A stretch of DNA of 34,572 nt from Streptomyces diastatochromogenes. Its GTDB lineage: Bacteria; Actinomycetota; Actinomycetes; Streptomycetales; Streptomycetaceae. Both the position numbers and the translations under genes were made by a program. This document shows, one piece after another, positions 14,446-24,334 of this stretch. Within the stretch, counting starts at the first letter, position 1. The number at the start of each line of letters is the position of its first letter. The DNA lies in contig LRTP01001046.1 of NCBI GenBank assembly GCA_001550305.1, forward strand, positions 1 to 34,572, given 5' to 3'. Below the pieces are notes generated by a model, which was not told where the DNA came from, ran no database searches, and saw nothing but the letters and a program-made list of their open reading frames with translations.

Positions 14446-15591
14446 TCACTCCGCGGATTCGTCGAGCGCGCGCAGTACGTCCGCCACCAGGTCCTCGGGG
14501 TCCTCGGCGCCGGCCGAGAAACGGATGAAGCCTTCCGGCACCGCGTCGCCGCCCCACCGGCCGCGTCGCTCGGCGGTGGACCGCACCCCGCCGAAACTCG
14601 TCGCGTCGTCCACCAGGCGCAGCGCGTCGAGGAAACGGTCGGCACGCGCGCGCGTGGGCAGTGTGAAGGACACCACGCATCCGAAGCGCCGCATCTGCTG
14701 CGAGGCGATCTTGTGCGAGGGGTCGTCGGGCAGTCCCGGATAGCGCAGCCCGGTCACCTCGGGCCGACCGCGCAGCGCCTCGGCGATCACCAGGGCGTTG
14801 GCGTTCTGCCGGTCGGCGCGCAGCTGGAGCGTGGCGAGGGAGCGGTGGGCCAGCCAGGTCTCCATGGGCCCGGGGATCGCTCCGACGATCTTCCGCCAGC
14901 GCCGCACGGGCGCCATCAGGTCGGCGTCGAGGGCGGTGACGTATCCGAGGAGGATGTCGCCGTGTCCGGTGAGCATCTTGGTGCCGCTGGCGACCGAGAA
15001 GTCGGCACCCAGCTCCAGCGGGCGCTGCCCGAGCGGGGTCGCCAGGGTGTTGTCGACCGCGACGAGGGTGCCCTGCGCGCGGGCCGCCGCGACGAGGCGT
15101 CGTACGTCGCAGACGTCGAGCCCCGGGTTCGACGGGGTCTCGATCCACAGCAGCTTCGCGCCGTCGAGCACCTCGAGCTGGGCGTCGCCGCCGGTCGGGG
15201 CGGTGCGTACCTCGATGCCGTACGCGGTGAGCTGCTCGCGCACCAGTGGCAGCACCTGGTAGCCGTCGACGGGCAGGACCACCACGTCTCCGGCCTTCAG
15301 CCGGGAGAAGAGCACCGCCGAGATGGCGGCCATCCCGGAGGGGAAGGCGAGCGTCGTGACACCGTCCTGCCCGGGTGCCTCCAACTCGCCGATGGCACGC
15401 TCCAGGAGCGTCCAGGTCGGGTTCTCGTCACGACCGTAGGTGTACGGGCCGGTCGGATCGCCCGGCAGATGGAAGTGCGCGGCGAAGACCGGGCCCGGAA
15501 GCGTCGGCTCGTATTTGACGGGGTCGGGCAGCCCCGCCCGTACCGCTCGCGTGCCGTCGCCGCTTCCCGTGACGAAATCCCCTGACGTCAT
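14446..15591 (-). CDS. Cys/Met-metabolism PLP enzyme (cystathionine gamma-lyase/synthase type)
   Basis: This 381-residue protein belongs to the fold-type I, gamma-family PLP enzymes of sulfur amino-acid metabolism. YGRDENPT at 52-59 is the phosphate-contacting Tyr/Arg motif of the partner subunit, and SGTK with Lys205 forms the internal aldimine. VAVDNTLATP (177-186) carries the Asp that pairs with the pyridine nitrogen. Cystathionine gamma-lyase is the best guess, but synthase or methionine gamma-lyase cannot be excluded. Its ATG at 15591 overlaps the TGA of ptpA as ATGA, implying translational coupling in a three-gene operon. Confidence 0.9.
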   Translation of the reverse strand: MTSGDFVTGSGDGTRAVRAGLPDPVKYEPTLPGPVFAAHFHLPGDPTGPYTYGRDENPTWTLLERAIGELEAPGQDGVTTLAFPSGMAAISAVLFSRLKAGDVVVLPVDGYQVLPLVREQLTAYGIEVRTAPTGGDAQLEVLDGAKLLWIETPSNPGLDVCDVRRLVAAARAQGTLVAVDNTLATPLGQRPLELGADFSVASGTKMLTGHGDILLGYVTALDADLMAPVRRWRKIVGAIPGPMETWLAHRSLATLQLRADRQNANALVIAEALRGRPEVTGLRYPGLPDDPSHKIASQQMRRFGCVVSFTLPTRARADRFLDALRLVDDATSFGGVRSTAERRGRWGGDAVPEGFIRFSAGAEDPEDLVADVLRALDESAE

Positions 15592-16079
15592 GCTGCCCGT
15601 CCCTCCAGTTCTTGCTGCACAGCGGCGAGCAGTCCGGGGCTCGCCGCCTCCACCATCTCAAGACATTCCTCGAAGCCGTCCATGGGTCCGTAATACGGAT
15701 CGGGAACGTCCAGGTCGTCGCCCGCGTCGGGGTCGTACGACCGCAGCAGCCGGACCTTCGTCGCGTCCTCGGGAGTGGGCGCGAGCCGGCGCAGGGCGGT
15801 GAGGTGGCCGGAGTCGAGGGCGATCACAAGGTCGAGGTCGGAGAACCACGAGACCTGGAACTGGCGGGCCGCATGGCCGCTCTCGTAGCCGGCCGCCTCC
15901 AGGACGGCGACGGTGCGCGAGTCCGCACCGTCGCCCTCGTGCCAGCCGCCCGTGCCCGCGCTGTCGACCTCTACCAGGCCGTCGAGTCCGGCCTCTTCTA
16001 TGCGGGCGCGGAAGACGGACTCGGCCATCGGCGACCGGCAGATGTTGCCGGTACAGACGAAACAGACGCGATAGGACAT
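15588..16079 (-). CDS. ptpA: Low-molecular-weight protein-tyrosine phosphatase PtpA
   Basis: The 163-residue protein has the P-loop CTGNICRS near its start, with nucleophile Cys9 and Arg15, and the general acid Asp127 in DPYYG (127-131). These are the hallmarks of LMW-PTP. The S. coelicolor enzyme PtpA, whose context as I recall it is the same, removes phosphate from tyrosine and influences secondary metabolism. The protein is cytoplasmic. The Shine-Dalgarno is weak, but the start lies only nine bases after the preceding membrane-protein gene, so coupling is likely. It overlaps the downstream PLP enzyme by four bases. Confidence 0.95.
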   Translation of the reverse strand: MSYRVCFVCTGNICRSPMAESVFRARIEEAGLDGLVEVDSAGTGGWHEGDGADSRTVAVLEAAGYESGHAARQFQVSWFSDLDLVIALDSGHLTALRRLAPTPEDATKVRLLRSYDPDAGDDLDVPDPYYGPMDGFEECLEMVEAASPGLLAAVQQELEGRAA

Positions 16080-16088
16080 CGAACGCTC

Positions 16089-16469
16089 TCAGTCCTCGCC
16101 GTCGGGCAGCACGACATTGAGCGCCCAGGACACGACCGAGATGATCAGGCCGCCCACCACGGCGGTCCAGAAGCCCTCCACATGGAAACTGAGGTCGAGC
16201 TTGCCCGCCAGCCACGAGGTGAGCAGCAGCATCAGGGCGTTGACCACGAGGGTGATCAGGCCGAGCGTCAGAATGAAGAGCGGGAAGGTCAGCACCTTCA
16301 CCACCGGCTTGACCAGGAAGTTCACCAGACCGAAGACAAGGGCGACCACCAGCAGCGTGCCGACCTTCTTGCCGGTGCTGGTCCCTGTCAGGGTGATCTT
16401 GTCGAGCAGCCACACCGCGACGGCCAGGGCCCCCGCGTTGGCGATCGTCTTGACTACGAAATTCTTCAT
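16089..16469 (-). CDS. Four-helix membrane protein, phage-holin-family IV / YvlD-like
   Basis: The 126-residue protein has about four hydrophobic segments: near residues 8-25, 38-60 (LLVVALVFGLVNFLVKPVVK), 62-90 and 103-120. The pattern, with the conserved NxxVKPxxKxLTxPLxxLTLG stretch, matches the small 'mycobacterial 4 TMS phage holin / YvlD' family. Despite the name these are chromosomal membrane proteins of unclear role, not phage lysis genes. It is first in an operon with ptpA and the PLP enzyme, nine bases ahead of ptpA. There is no clear Shine-Dalgarno. Confidence 0.85.
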   Translation of the reverse strand: MKNFVVKTIANAGALAVAVWLLDKITLTGTSTGKKVGTLLVVALVFGLVNFLVKPVVKVLTFPLFILTLGLITLVVNALMLLLTSWLAGKLDLSFHVEGFWTAVVGGLIISVVSWALNVVLPDGED

Positions 16470-16550
16470 GTGTCTGATCGTGGCAGAAGAGATCGACTGG
16501 CGAGCAAGGCTGTGGACACAGCTTTCGGAGCACGGGAGCGGACGAGGGCG

Positions 16551-16868
16551 ATGAAGGCATTCCGGCTGGACGAACTGGAGGCCGAACGGGCCGCCAACGA
16601 CGGTGCTTATCTGCAGTTTCTGCGCGAACGGAACATGTCGGTCGGCCTGTACGCGCTCGACGCGGGCGACCCCGACCCGCAGAAGCCGCACCAGCAGGAC
16701 GAGGTGTACTTCGTCGTGAGTGGCCGCGCTTCGATCACGGTCGGCCTGGAGACCACCCAGGTCGCGCGTGGCAGCGTCGTCTACGTACCCGCGGGGGTCG
16801 CCCACAAGTTCCACCACATCACCGAGGACCTGCGGGTTCTGGTGGTGTTCTCTCCGCCCGAGAGCTGA
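16551..16868 (+). CDS. Small cupin-domain protein
   Basis: This 105-residue protein is a single cupin beta-barrel. The first metal motif is PHQQDEVYFVVSG (a His and Glu), and the second is VPAGVAHKFHH with its His. Such small cupins bind a divalent metal and act as isomerases, dioxygenases or ligand sensors; no function can be named here. GAGGG lies a few bases before the ATG. It is divergent from the ptpA operon with 81 bp between starts, so promoters are shared or overlapping. Confidence 0.85.
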   Translation: MKAFRLDELEAERAANDGAYLQFLRERNMSVGLYALDAGDPDPQKPHQQDEVYFVVSGRASITVGLETTQVARGSVVYVPAGVAHKFHHITEDLRVLVVFSPPES

Positions 16869-17033
16869 CGGGGGCCTCAGGGTTCCCTAGGGGGACGGTC
16901 AGGGGAGGACAAGGGGTGCGGGGCCCCCGTCGGCCCCTTCGCGGCCCTAGCATCGAATGCAGGACATCACAGAACCCGGAATCAGAGTCCCGGACTTGGG
17001 GCCACGGGCGTAGAGAGGCTAAGGACAAGGGCG

Positions 17034-17246
17034 ATGCGAGAGATCTTCGGCGGGATGCCGTGGTGGGTGAAGTGGATCGCGGTGCCGGTCATCGCTCTGG
17101 TCGTGTTCGGCACGGTGATAGTCAGCGTGCTCAGTGTGTTGATCGGCCTGCTTTTCAAGGTCCTGATCTTCGTCGCCCTCGTCGGCGGATTGATCTACGT
17201 GGTACGCAAGTTCATGTCGAGTTCGTCGTCGCGCAGCGACTGGTGA
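17034..17246 (+). CDS. Small membrane protein (DUF5326-like)
   Basis: The 70-residue protein begins MREIFGGMPWWVKWI and has two closely spaced hydrophobic segments, at about 10-34 and 37-57. It ends in a Ser-rich, positively charged tail (RKFMSSSSSRSDW). It resembles a Streptomyces family of unknown function, DUF5326. AAGG and AAGGG precede the ATG. It stands alone between the cupin and ssgR genes and is read in the same direction. I cannot assign a role. Confidence 0.8.
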   Translation: MREIFGGMPWWVKWIAVPVIALVVFGTVIVSVLSVLIGLLFKVLIFVALVGGLIYVVRKFMSSSSSRSDW

Positions 17247-17288
17247 GACACAACCGGGTGAGTAACGGGTAACGGGCAGGTCAGGAAA

Positions 17289-17318
17289 GGGAACTCAAGG
17301 TTCCCTCGGCCGAGGGAA
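17289..17318. promoter_or_regulatory. Overlapping palindromes upstream of ssgR
   Basis: TTCCCTCGGCCGAGGGAA (17301-17318) is a perfect 18-bp palindrome. It overlaps a second dyad, GGGAAC (17289-17294) with GTTCCC (17300-17305). They lie 43-73 bp after the small membrane gene and about 142 bp before ssgR. The site may terminate the upstream gene or be an operator for SsgR; IclR proteins often bind TTCC...GGAA dyads. Confidence 0.55.
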
Positions 17319-17459
17319 GTTTCCGGCGAGGCCGTCTGCATGCGGTGATGGGCGGTTACAGTCCGGAATTCGACGCGGGGACGACCCCCGCGAGCAGCGC
17401 ACAGCCCCCTCCCGTGTTTCCCCGCACGGGCGGTTCCCCTCGCGCTCCGGGAGTGCCCC

Positions 17460-18380
17460 TTGGCCACGGTTGACACCGCACCCGCACAATCACCCGCCCC
17501 ACCCCTGCAGCGGTCCAGCGCTTCCGCGGGGACACGTCTCCCGCCCGCCCAACCGCGCACCTCGCCCGCCGAGGCGCGGACCCCCCTGCCGGACGCGCGC
17601 ATCCCCCTGGAAGCCGTGTCGTCGGAGCCGCATCCCACGACGCTGATCGGCTCCGTGCAGCGGGCGATGCGTCTCCTGGAGGCCGTTGCCGCGCGCCAGC
17701 ACGGCGCCCCGGCGAAGCAGCTCGCCCGGGAGGCCGGGCTCGCGCTGCCGACGGCCTACCACCTGCTGCGGACCCTGGTCCACGAGGGCTATCTGTGCCG
17801 TGACAAGGGGCTGTTCTTCCTCGGTGAGGCCGCCGAGCGGTTGGGCAGTAGCGGAGCGCAGCAGAAACGTCGCAGCACGGTGAGCGAGACGCTCGCCCAG
17901 TGGCGCGATTCGATCGGTGCGCCCGTGTACTACGCGGTCTACCGTGACGGCGAGATCGAGGTCGTGTGCGTCGCCGACACGCCAGGGAATCCGGCGGTGG
18001 AGGAGTGGGCGGACTTCCGGGAGACCGGACACGCCCATGCGATCGGCCAGTGTCTGCTGTCCCAGCTCGACGAGAAGGCCCGCCGGGATCATCTCGACCG
18101 CTACCCCGTGCAGTCGATCACTCCCTATACGGTGCGTGACAACGTCAGTCTGCTACGGCGGCTGGAGCGGACGGGGCGGATGGAGCCCGTCATCGAGCGC
18201 CAGGAGTACGCGCTGGGAACGGTCTGTGCGGCCCTTCCCATCACGGTCGGCACAACTGCCGCCGCAATGGCCTTTTCTCTCCCTCTTCACCAGGCCGATC
18301 GACTGCTGCCCACGGCGCGGCAATTGCAAGGTGAGATCGGCAGACTGCTGGGGACACTCGCGATCTCTATCAGTATCTGA
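17460..18380 (+). CDS. ssgR: IclR-family activator SsgR
   Basis: The 306-residue protein has an N-terminal Pro/Ala-rich leader (1-59), an IclR winged helix at about 62-120 (SVQRAMRLLEAVAARQHGAPAKQLAREAG region) and a C-terminal effector domain. It lies 100 bp upstream of ssgA. In S. coelicolor SsgR activates ssgA, and hence septum formation and sporulation; that link is known from the literature, and identity here rests on family plus neighbour. The start is a TTG at 17460, supported by CGGGAG six bases before. A GTG at 17616 would remove the leader and give 254 residues, closer to what I recall for other SsgR proteins. Confidence 0.92.
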   Translation: MATVDTAPAQSPAPPLQRSSASAGTRLPPAQPRTSPAEARTPLPDARIPLEAVSSEPHPTTLIGSVQRAMRLLEAVAARQHGAPAKQLAREAGLALPTAYHLLRTLVHEGYLCRDKGLFFLGEAAERLGSSGAQQKRRSTVSETLAQWRDSIGAPVYYAVYRDGEIEVVCVADTPGNPAVEEWADFRETGHAHAIGQCLLSQLDEKARRDHLDRYPVQSITPYTVRDNVSLLRRLERTGRMEPVIERQEYALGTVCAALPITVGTTAAAMAFSLPLHQADRLLPTARQLQGEIGRLLGTLAISISI

Positions 18381-18480
18381 AAACTCACTCCTTGTGATCT
18401 CGCATGCACGTTGAGCAATATTTCAGCAGAGTCAGGGGGATGATTCCTGGCCGGTCGACGGCAAAACGACGGGGTAGGCG
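18381..18480 (+). promoter_or_regulatory. ssgA promoter region
   Basis: This 100-bp gap must carry the SsgR-dependent ssgA promoter. It is unusually A/T-rich around 18411-18426 (GCAATATTTC, with AATATT self-complementary). TTGTGA at 18392-18397 could be a -35 with a poor -10 near CAATAT (18416-18421), as expected for an activator-dependent promoter. GGGGTAGG shortly before the ATG is the ribosome site. Confidence 0.45.
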
Positions 18481-18918
18481 ATGCGCGAGTCGGTACAGGC
18501 AGAGGTCATGATGAGCTTCCTCGTCTCGGAGGAGCTCTCTTTCCGCATTCCGGTGGAGCTGCGCTACGAGACCTGTGATCCCTACGCCGTGCGGCTGACC
18601 TTCCACTTGCCCGGCGACGCGCCTGTGACCTGGGCGTTCGGGCGGGAGTTGCTGATCGACGGCGTGGGACGGCCGTGCGGTGACGGGGATGTGCACATCG
18701 CGCCTGCCGACCCGGAGGCGTTCGGTGAGGTGCTGATCCGGCTCCAGGTGGGGGGCGACCACGCGCTGTTCAGGTCCGGGGCGGCGCCGCTCGTGGCCTT
18801 CCTCGACCGCACGGACAAGCTGGTGCCGCTGGGGCAGGAGCGTTCCCTCGCGGACTTCGACGCCCACCTCGACGAGGCGCTGGACCGCATCCTGGCGGAG
18901 GAGCAGAGCACGGGTTGA
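18481..18918 (+). CDS. ssgA: Sporulation-septum protein SsgA
   Basis: The 145-residue product is an SsgA-like protein, a family found only in morphologically complex actinomycetes. Recognisable segments are the N-terminal SFLVSEELSFRIPVELRYE, TFHLPGDAPVTWAFGRELL, and TDKLVPLGQE near the C-terminus. The LSFRIPVELRYE stretch and the overall match to S. griseus/S. coelicolor SsgA make this the founding member rather than SsgB-G. SsgA positions SsgB, and through it FtsZ, at future sporulation septa, and also promotes branching and germination. It is directly downstream of its activator gene ssgR and convergent with the YibE/F gene. Confidence 0.96.
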   Translation: MRESVQAEVMMSFLVSEELSFRIPVELRYETCDPYAVRLTFHLPGDAPVTWAFGRELLIDGVGRPCGDGDVHIAPADPEAFGEVLIRLQVGGDHALFRSGAAPLVAFLDRTDKLVPLGQERSLADFDAHLDEALDRILAEEQSTG

Positions 18919-18976
18919 AGCCCCCAACCCTCCAAATGGAGTGCGCTTCCTCATGCGACGCGGGCGTGGGGAGGCT

Positions 18977-20575
18977 TCAGCGCTTGCGGCGACGGCCCTT
19001 CCCGCCGCGTGCCGGCGCCCTGCTCTCGACAGGCTCCGTGGCGGCGGCCGGGACTGCCGGACGGTCCGCGGAGACCACCAGGGCGGCCAGCAGCGTGGTC
19101 ACCGGCACCGAGGCGACCAGGCCGATCGAGCCGACCAGGGTGCGCACGATCTCTTCGGCGACCAGTTCGCTGTTGGCGACCGTGCCCACACTGCTCTGCG
19201 CGATCGAGAAGAGCAGCAACAGGGGAAGCGCGGCACCCGCGTACGCCAGGACGAGCGTGTTGACGACCGACGCGATGTGGTCACGGCCGATCCGGATACC
19301 CGCGCGGTACAGATCGCGCCAGCCCATCGTCGGGCTGGCCTCATGCAGCTCCCAGACCGCCGAGGTCTGCGTCACCGTCACATCGTCGAGCACGCCGAGC
19401 GAACCGATGATGACGCCCGCGAGCAGCAGACCGCTCATGTCGATGGACGGATACAGGCCGTGGATCAGACCGGTGTTGTCGTCCGTGTTTCCGGTCAGCG
19501 CCGCCCAGCCGATGAACTCCGAACCGAGGATGCCGATCAGCACCAGGGAGAGCAGGGTGCCGAGCACCGCCACCGACGTACGGGCCGAGAGGCCGTGGCA
19601 CATGTAGAGCGCGATCAGCATGATCGCGCTCGCCCCGACCACGGCCACGACCAGCGGATTCGAGCCCTGCAGGATCGCGGGCAGGATGAAGAAGGTCAGG
19701 ATCACGAAGCTGATGGCAAGGGCGACCAGTGCCATGACACCGCGCATCCGGCCCACCACCACGACGGCCAGGGCGAAGATCCCGGCGAGCAGCGCCATCG
19801 GGAACTTCCGGTTCACATCGGTGACCGAGTACTGCAGGTCCCTGGGCGCGGAGGGCTCGTACGCGGCCACGACCTTCTCGCCCTCGTGCAACTGTCGTGA
19901 CTGGTCGGGCTGGATGATCTCCGTGAACGTACGGCCCTTGTCCTTGCCGGTGTCGATCCGGATCGTCGCCTTCTTGCAGTCGCCCGTCGCCTGTTGCTGC
20001 GCGGAGGAGCCCTCGGCGGTGGACGTGTTGCCGGTCGGGGTCTCCCCCGACGCGTTCACGGACTTGCAGCTGACCTTGTCGACCTTGGTGACCGTGGCCT
20101 GCTGGGTCTGCCGGTCGAAGCCGACGCCGGTGCGCTCGTGGGAGGGGGCGCCACCGGGCCAGAGAACCGCGAGACCCACGACGACCGCGGCGGCGAAGGG
20201 GATCAGAATGGCCGCGATGACCTTGCGCAGATGCTTGGAGACGGGCGTGGCGGGCCCATGGCTGTGACTGTGCGAGTGCCCGGATCCGTGCCCGTCCCCG
20301 GACCCGTGCCCGTCGCCACGGCCGTGCCCGTTCCCCGGCCCAGGTCCGTTCCCAGACCTGTCCCCAGACCCAGACCCATGTCCGTATCGGTCCCCGGGGC
20401 CGTGCCCGTGTCCCTCACCCGGTCCATGCCCGTGCCCGCCGCCTGGACCGGGGCCGGGGCCACCGCCCGGCCCGTGTCCGCGGCCGTCTCCGGAGCCAGG
20501 TCCATAGCCGTCTCCGGGACCGCGTCGGCGCGGCGGCTCGGACGGCGGGAACGGGGGCTGCTGCGTTGTGGTCAC
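18977..20575 (-). CDS. YibE/F-like multipass membrane protein with Gly/His-rich N-terminus
   Basis: This 532-residue protein starts with ~105 residues dominated by Gly, Pro, His and Asp in repeats such as GHGPGEGHGHGPGD and GHSHSHSHG. One helix follows (near 115-135), then an extracytoplasmic domain with two Cys (CKSVN and DCKKA) and about seven helices typical of YibE/F. The family's role is unknown. The His-rich, cytosol-facing tail may bind metal ions. The C-terminus is Arg/Lys-rich (GGKGRRRKR). The GTG start at 20575 lacks a Shine-Dalgarno, but GATGAT lies at -12 to -7. It is divergent from thiC and convergent with ssgA. Confidence 0.88.
   Translation of the reverse strand: MTTTQQPPFPPSEPPRRRGPGDGYGPGSGDGRGHGPGGGPGPGPGGGHGHGPGEGHGHGPGDRYGHGSGSGDRSGNGPGPGNGHGRGDGHGSGDGHGSGHSHSHSHGPATPVSKHLRKVIAAILIPFAAAVVVGLAVLWPGGAPSHERTGVGFDRQTQQATVTKVDKVSCKSVNASGETPTGNTSTAEGSSAQQQATGDCKKATIRIDTGKDKGRTFTEIIQPDQSRQLHEGEKVVAAYEPSAPRDLQYSVTDVNRKFPMALLAGIFALAVVVVGRMRGVMALVALAISFVILTFFILPAILQGSNPLVVAVVGASAIMLIALYMCHGLSARTSVAVLGTLLSLVLIGILGSEFIGWAALTGNTDDNTGLIHGLYPSIDMSGLLLAGVIIGSLGVLDDVTVTQTSAVWELHEASPTMGWRDLYRAGIRIGRDHIASVVNTLVLAYAGAALPLLLLFSIAQSSVGTVANSELVAEEIVRTLVGSIGLVASVPVTTLLAALVVSADRPAVPAAATEPVESRAPARGGKGRRRKR
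20250..20535 (-). repeat. Degenerate short repeats encoding the Gly/His tract
   Basis: The DNA is an array of 6- to 12-base near-repeats of the type CCGTGCCCGT / CCCGGACC on the plus strand, encoding G-H-G-P-G-like units of the YibE/F N-terminus. Unit length and order vary, so copy number probably changes quickly between strains. Confidence 0.65.
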
Positions 20576-20610
20576 CGACCGATCATCGCAAGAACGGCGA
20601 GGGCCCTCTG

Positions 20611-20638
20611 TTCACCGCGCCAGATATGACGCTAGCGT
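20611..20638 (+). promoter_or_regulatory. Likely thiC promoter
   Basis: TTCACC (20611-20616) and TAGCGT (20633-20638) are 16 bp apart. Transcription would start near 20645, just before the riboswitch aptamer. The assignment is by consensus and position. Confidence 0.45.
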
Positions 20639-20651
20639 GGAGTCACCTTTG

Positions 20652-22646
<1,995 letters not shown>

Positions 22647-22742
22647 GCCGCACGCACGCGCAGTCGTGCCCGGAGCCGTTCGCGGCGTACATCAGGCGCA
22701 ACGAACGGCTCCCGGGCCGGCTTCTCTCGGCAGACTGGGCCC

Positions 22743-24203
22743 ATGACATCGACATCCATGAGCAAGGGCGCCAACCTTCCCGTCGCCGCCGGGGCGGTTC
22801 GGGCCGTGCTCGGCTGGAGAGGAGGGGCCGGTGCGCCGGACGCGGATGCCTCGGCGCTGCTGCTCGGCCCGGGCGGACGTGTGCGGGACGACGGGGACTT
22901 CGTCTTCTACAACCAGCCGCGGCACGCCTCCGGCGCCGTACGGCATCTCGGGAAGCAGCGGGACGGCGCTGCCACGACGGACACCGTCGAGGTGGACCTG
23001 CGTGCCCTGGAACCGGAGATCGAGCGGGTCGTCCTGTGCGCCTCGGCCGATGGCGGCACCTTCGGCGGGCTGTCCGGACTGACGCTGCGGCTGCTCGATG
23101 CCGGGACCCAGCAGGAGATCGCGCGCTTCGAGATGGAGGCCACGACGGAGACGGCGTTCATCGGGGGCGAGTTGTATCTGCGGGGAGGTCAGTGGAAGTT
23201 CCGGGCGGTCGGACAGGGCTATGCGTCCGGGCTGGCCGGTCTCGCCACCGACTTCGGTATCAGCGTGGAGTCCGACGGGGCCGGTGCGCGCGGGCCGGAG
23301 CCGGCGGTTTCGCCCGGGGGCACACCGGCGGTCTCGCCCGCGCTCCCGCCGACTGGCTCGCGGACGGCCGCTTCCACCGCTGCGGGCGCCCCGCCGGCAC
23401 CCCCGGCACCCCCAGTGTCCCCGGCTTCCTCCCCGCGTCTCAGCAAGGGCGAGGAACGGTTGCCCGTGGACATGCGCAAGCGGCTCTCGTTGCGCAAGGA
23501 GCAGGTGGCGGTCAGCCTGCGGAAGCACGGTGCGGAGGGGGTCACGGCGCGCGTCGTGTTGATCCTCGACGCCTCCGGTTCCATGTCGCTCCTGTACTCC
23601 AAGGGCGTCGTGGCCGACGTGGTGGAGCGGATGGCCGCGGTGGCGGCGCAGCTGGACGACGACGGGGTGATGCAGGCGTGGACGTTCGCCTCCCATGCCG
23701 CCCGGTTGCCCGACCTGAGTCTGGGCGAGCTGCCCGAGTGGCTGGAGCTCCATGTCAGGGTCGGTGAGCTGAGCCTGTTCCGGCGGAGCAACAAGCCACG
23801 GAAGGGCCTGCTGCCGGGGCAGGTGGACATGCGGTCGGTCGGTATCCAGAACGAGGAGCAGAAGGCGATCGCCGAGGTGCGTACGTATGTACGAGAACAT
23901 CCGGCTGTCGATCCCACGCTGGTGTTGTTCTTCTCCGACGGAGGTGTCTATCGGAACAAGGCGATCGAGCAGGAGCTGAGGGCCGCGGTGGAGGAGCCGA
24001 TCTTCTGGCAGTTCGTGGGCCTGGGGCGGTCGAACTACGGCGTGCTGGAGCGGTTCGACACGCTGCCCGGTCGGCGCGTCGACAACGTGGGGTTCTTCGC
24101 GGTGGACGACATCAGCGGCGTACCGGACCCGGAGTTGTACGACCGGCTGCTCTCCCAGGTCCCGGCCTGGATGACGGCGGCCCGGGGGCTCGGCATCATC
24201 TGA
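22743..24203 (+). CDS. TerD-domain / von Willebrand factor A-domain fusion protein
   Basis: Of 486 residues, about 1-175 form a TerD-like (tellurite-resistance / stress) domain, with SKGANLPV at the start and [18 protein letters not shown] mid-domain. A Pro/Ala/Ser linker follows at about 178-235. The C-terminal VWA domain (about 260-486) has a MIDAS metal site Asp276-Ala-Ser278-Gly-Ser280 and later FFSDGG. TerD domains bind calcium, and TerY-like VWA proteins occur in the same stress systems; here both are in one chain. No other ter genes are near. There is no Shine-Dalgarno; CAGACT at -12 to -7 could suit a leaderless start. A second ATG at 22758 is possible. Confidence 0.88.
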   Translation: MTSTSMSKGANLPVAAGAVRAVLGWRGGAGAPDADASALLLGPGGRVRDDGDFVFYNQPRHASGAVRHLGKQRDGAATTDTVEVDLRALEPEIERVVLCASADGGTFGGLSGLTLRLLDAGTQQEIARFEMEATTETAFIGGELYLRGGQWKFRAVGQGYASGLAGLATDFGISVESDGAGARGPEPAVSPGGTPAVSPALPPTGSRTAASTAAGAPPAPPAPPVSPASSPRLSKGEERLPVDMRKRLSLRKEQVAVSLRKHGAEGVTARVVLILDASGSMSLLYSKGVVADVVERMAAVAAQLDDDGVMQAWTFASHAARLPDLSLGELPEWLELHVRVGELSLFRRSNKPRKGLLPGQVDMRSVGIQNEEQKAIAEVRTYVREHPAVDPTLVLFFSDGGVYRNKAIEQELRAAVEEPIFWQFVGLGRSNYGVLERFDTLPGRRVDNVGFFAVDDISGVPDPELYDRLLSQVPAWMTAARGLGII

Positions 24204-24271
24204 CGGGGCGCACCGGGATCGTACGAGCGGGGCGGGCGCCGGTGAGGGTGAAGGGGTGGGCAGCGGCAAAA

Positions 24272-24298
24272 GGGCCCGCGCCGTATCGGCGCAGGCCC
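24272..24298. terminator. Convergent terminator between the TerD-VWA and membrane-protein genes
   Basis: GGGCC-C-GCGCCG (24272-24283) pairs with CGGCGC-A-GGCCC (24287-24298): 11 base pairs with one C/A mismatch and the triloop TAT. On the minus strand it is followed by TTTT (complement of 24268-24271), so it is a good intrinsic terminator for the minus-strand gene and may also serve the plus strand. Confidence 0.83.
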
Positions 24299-24334
24299 CT
24301 CGTTCCCGTCACCCTGGTGTCGGCCCGCCGGGTG

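Noticed and set aside
16089..16469. Holin-family membrane gene as a sign of a prophage
   Set aside because: The family name is historical. The gene sits in a core operon with ptpA, and no other phage gene is near.
16509..16518. TGTGGACAC upstream of the cupin gene as a DnaA box
   Set aside because: A single one-mismatch box with no neighbours is likely by chance in this DNA.
18912..18930. GGGTTG/CAACCC as the ssgA terminator
   Set aside because: The stem is only six pairs and overlaps the stop codon. It may contribute but is too weak to list as a feature.
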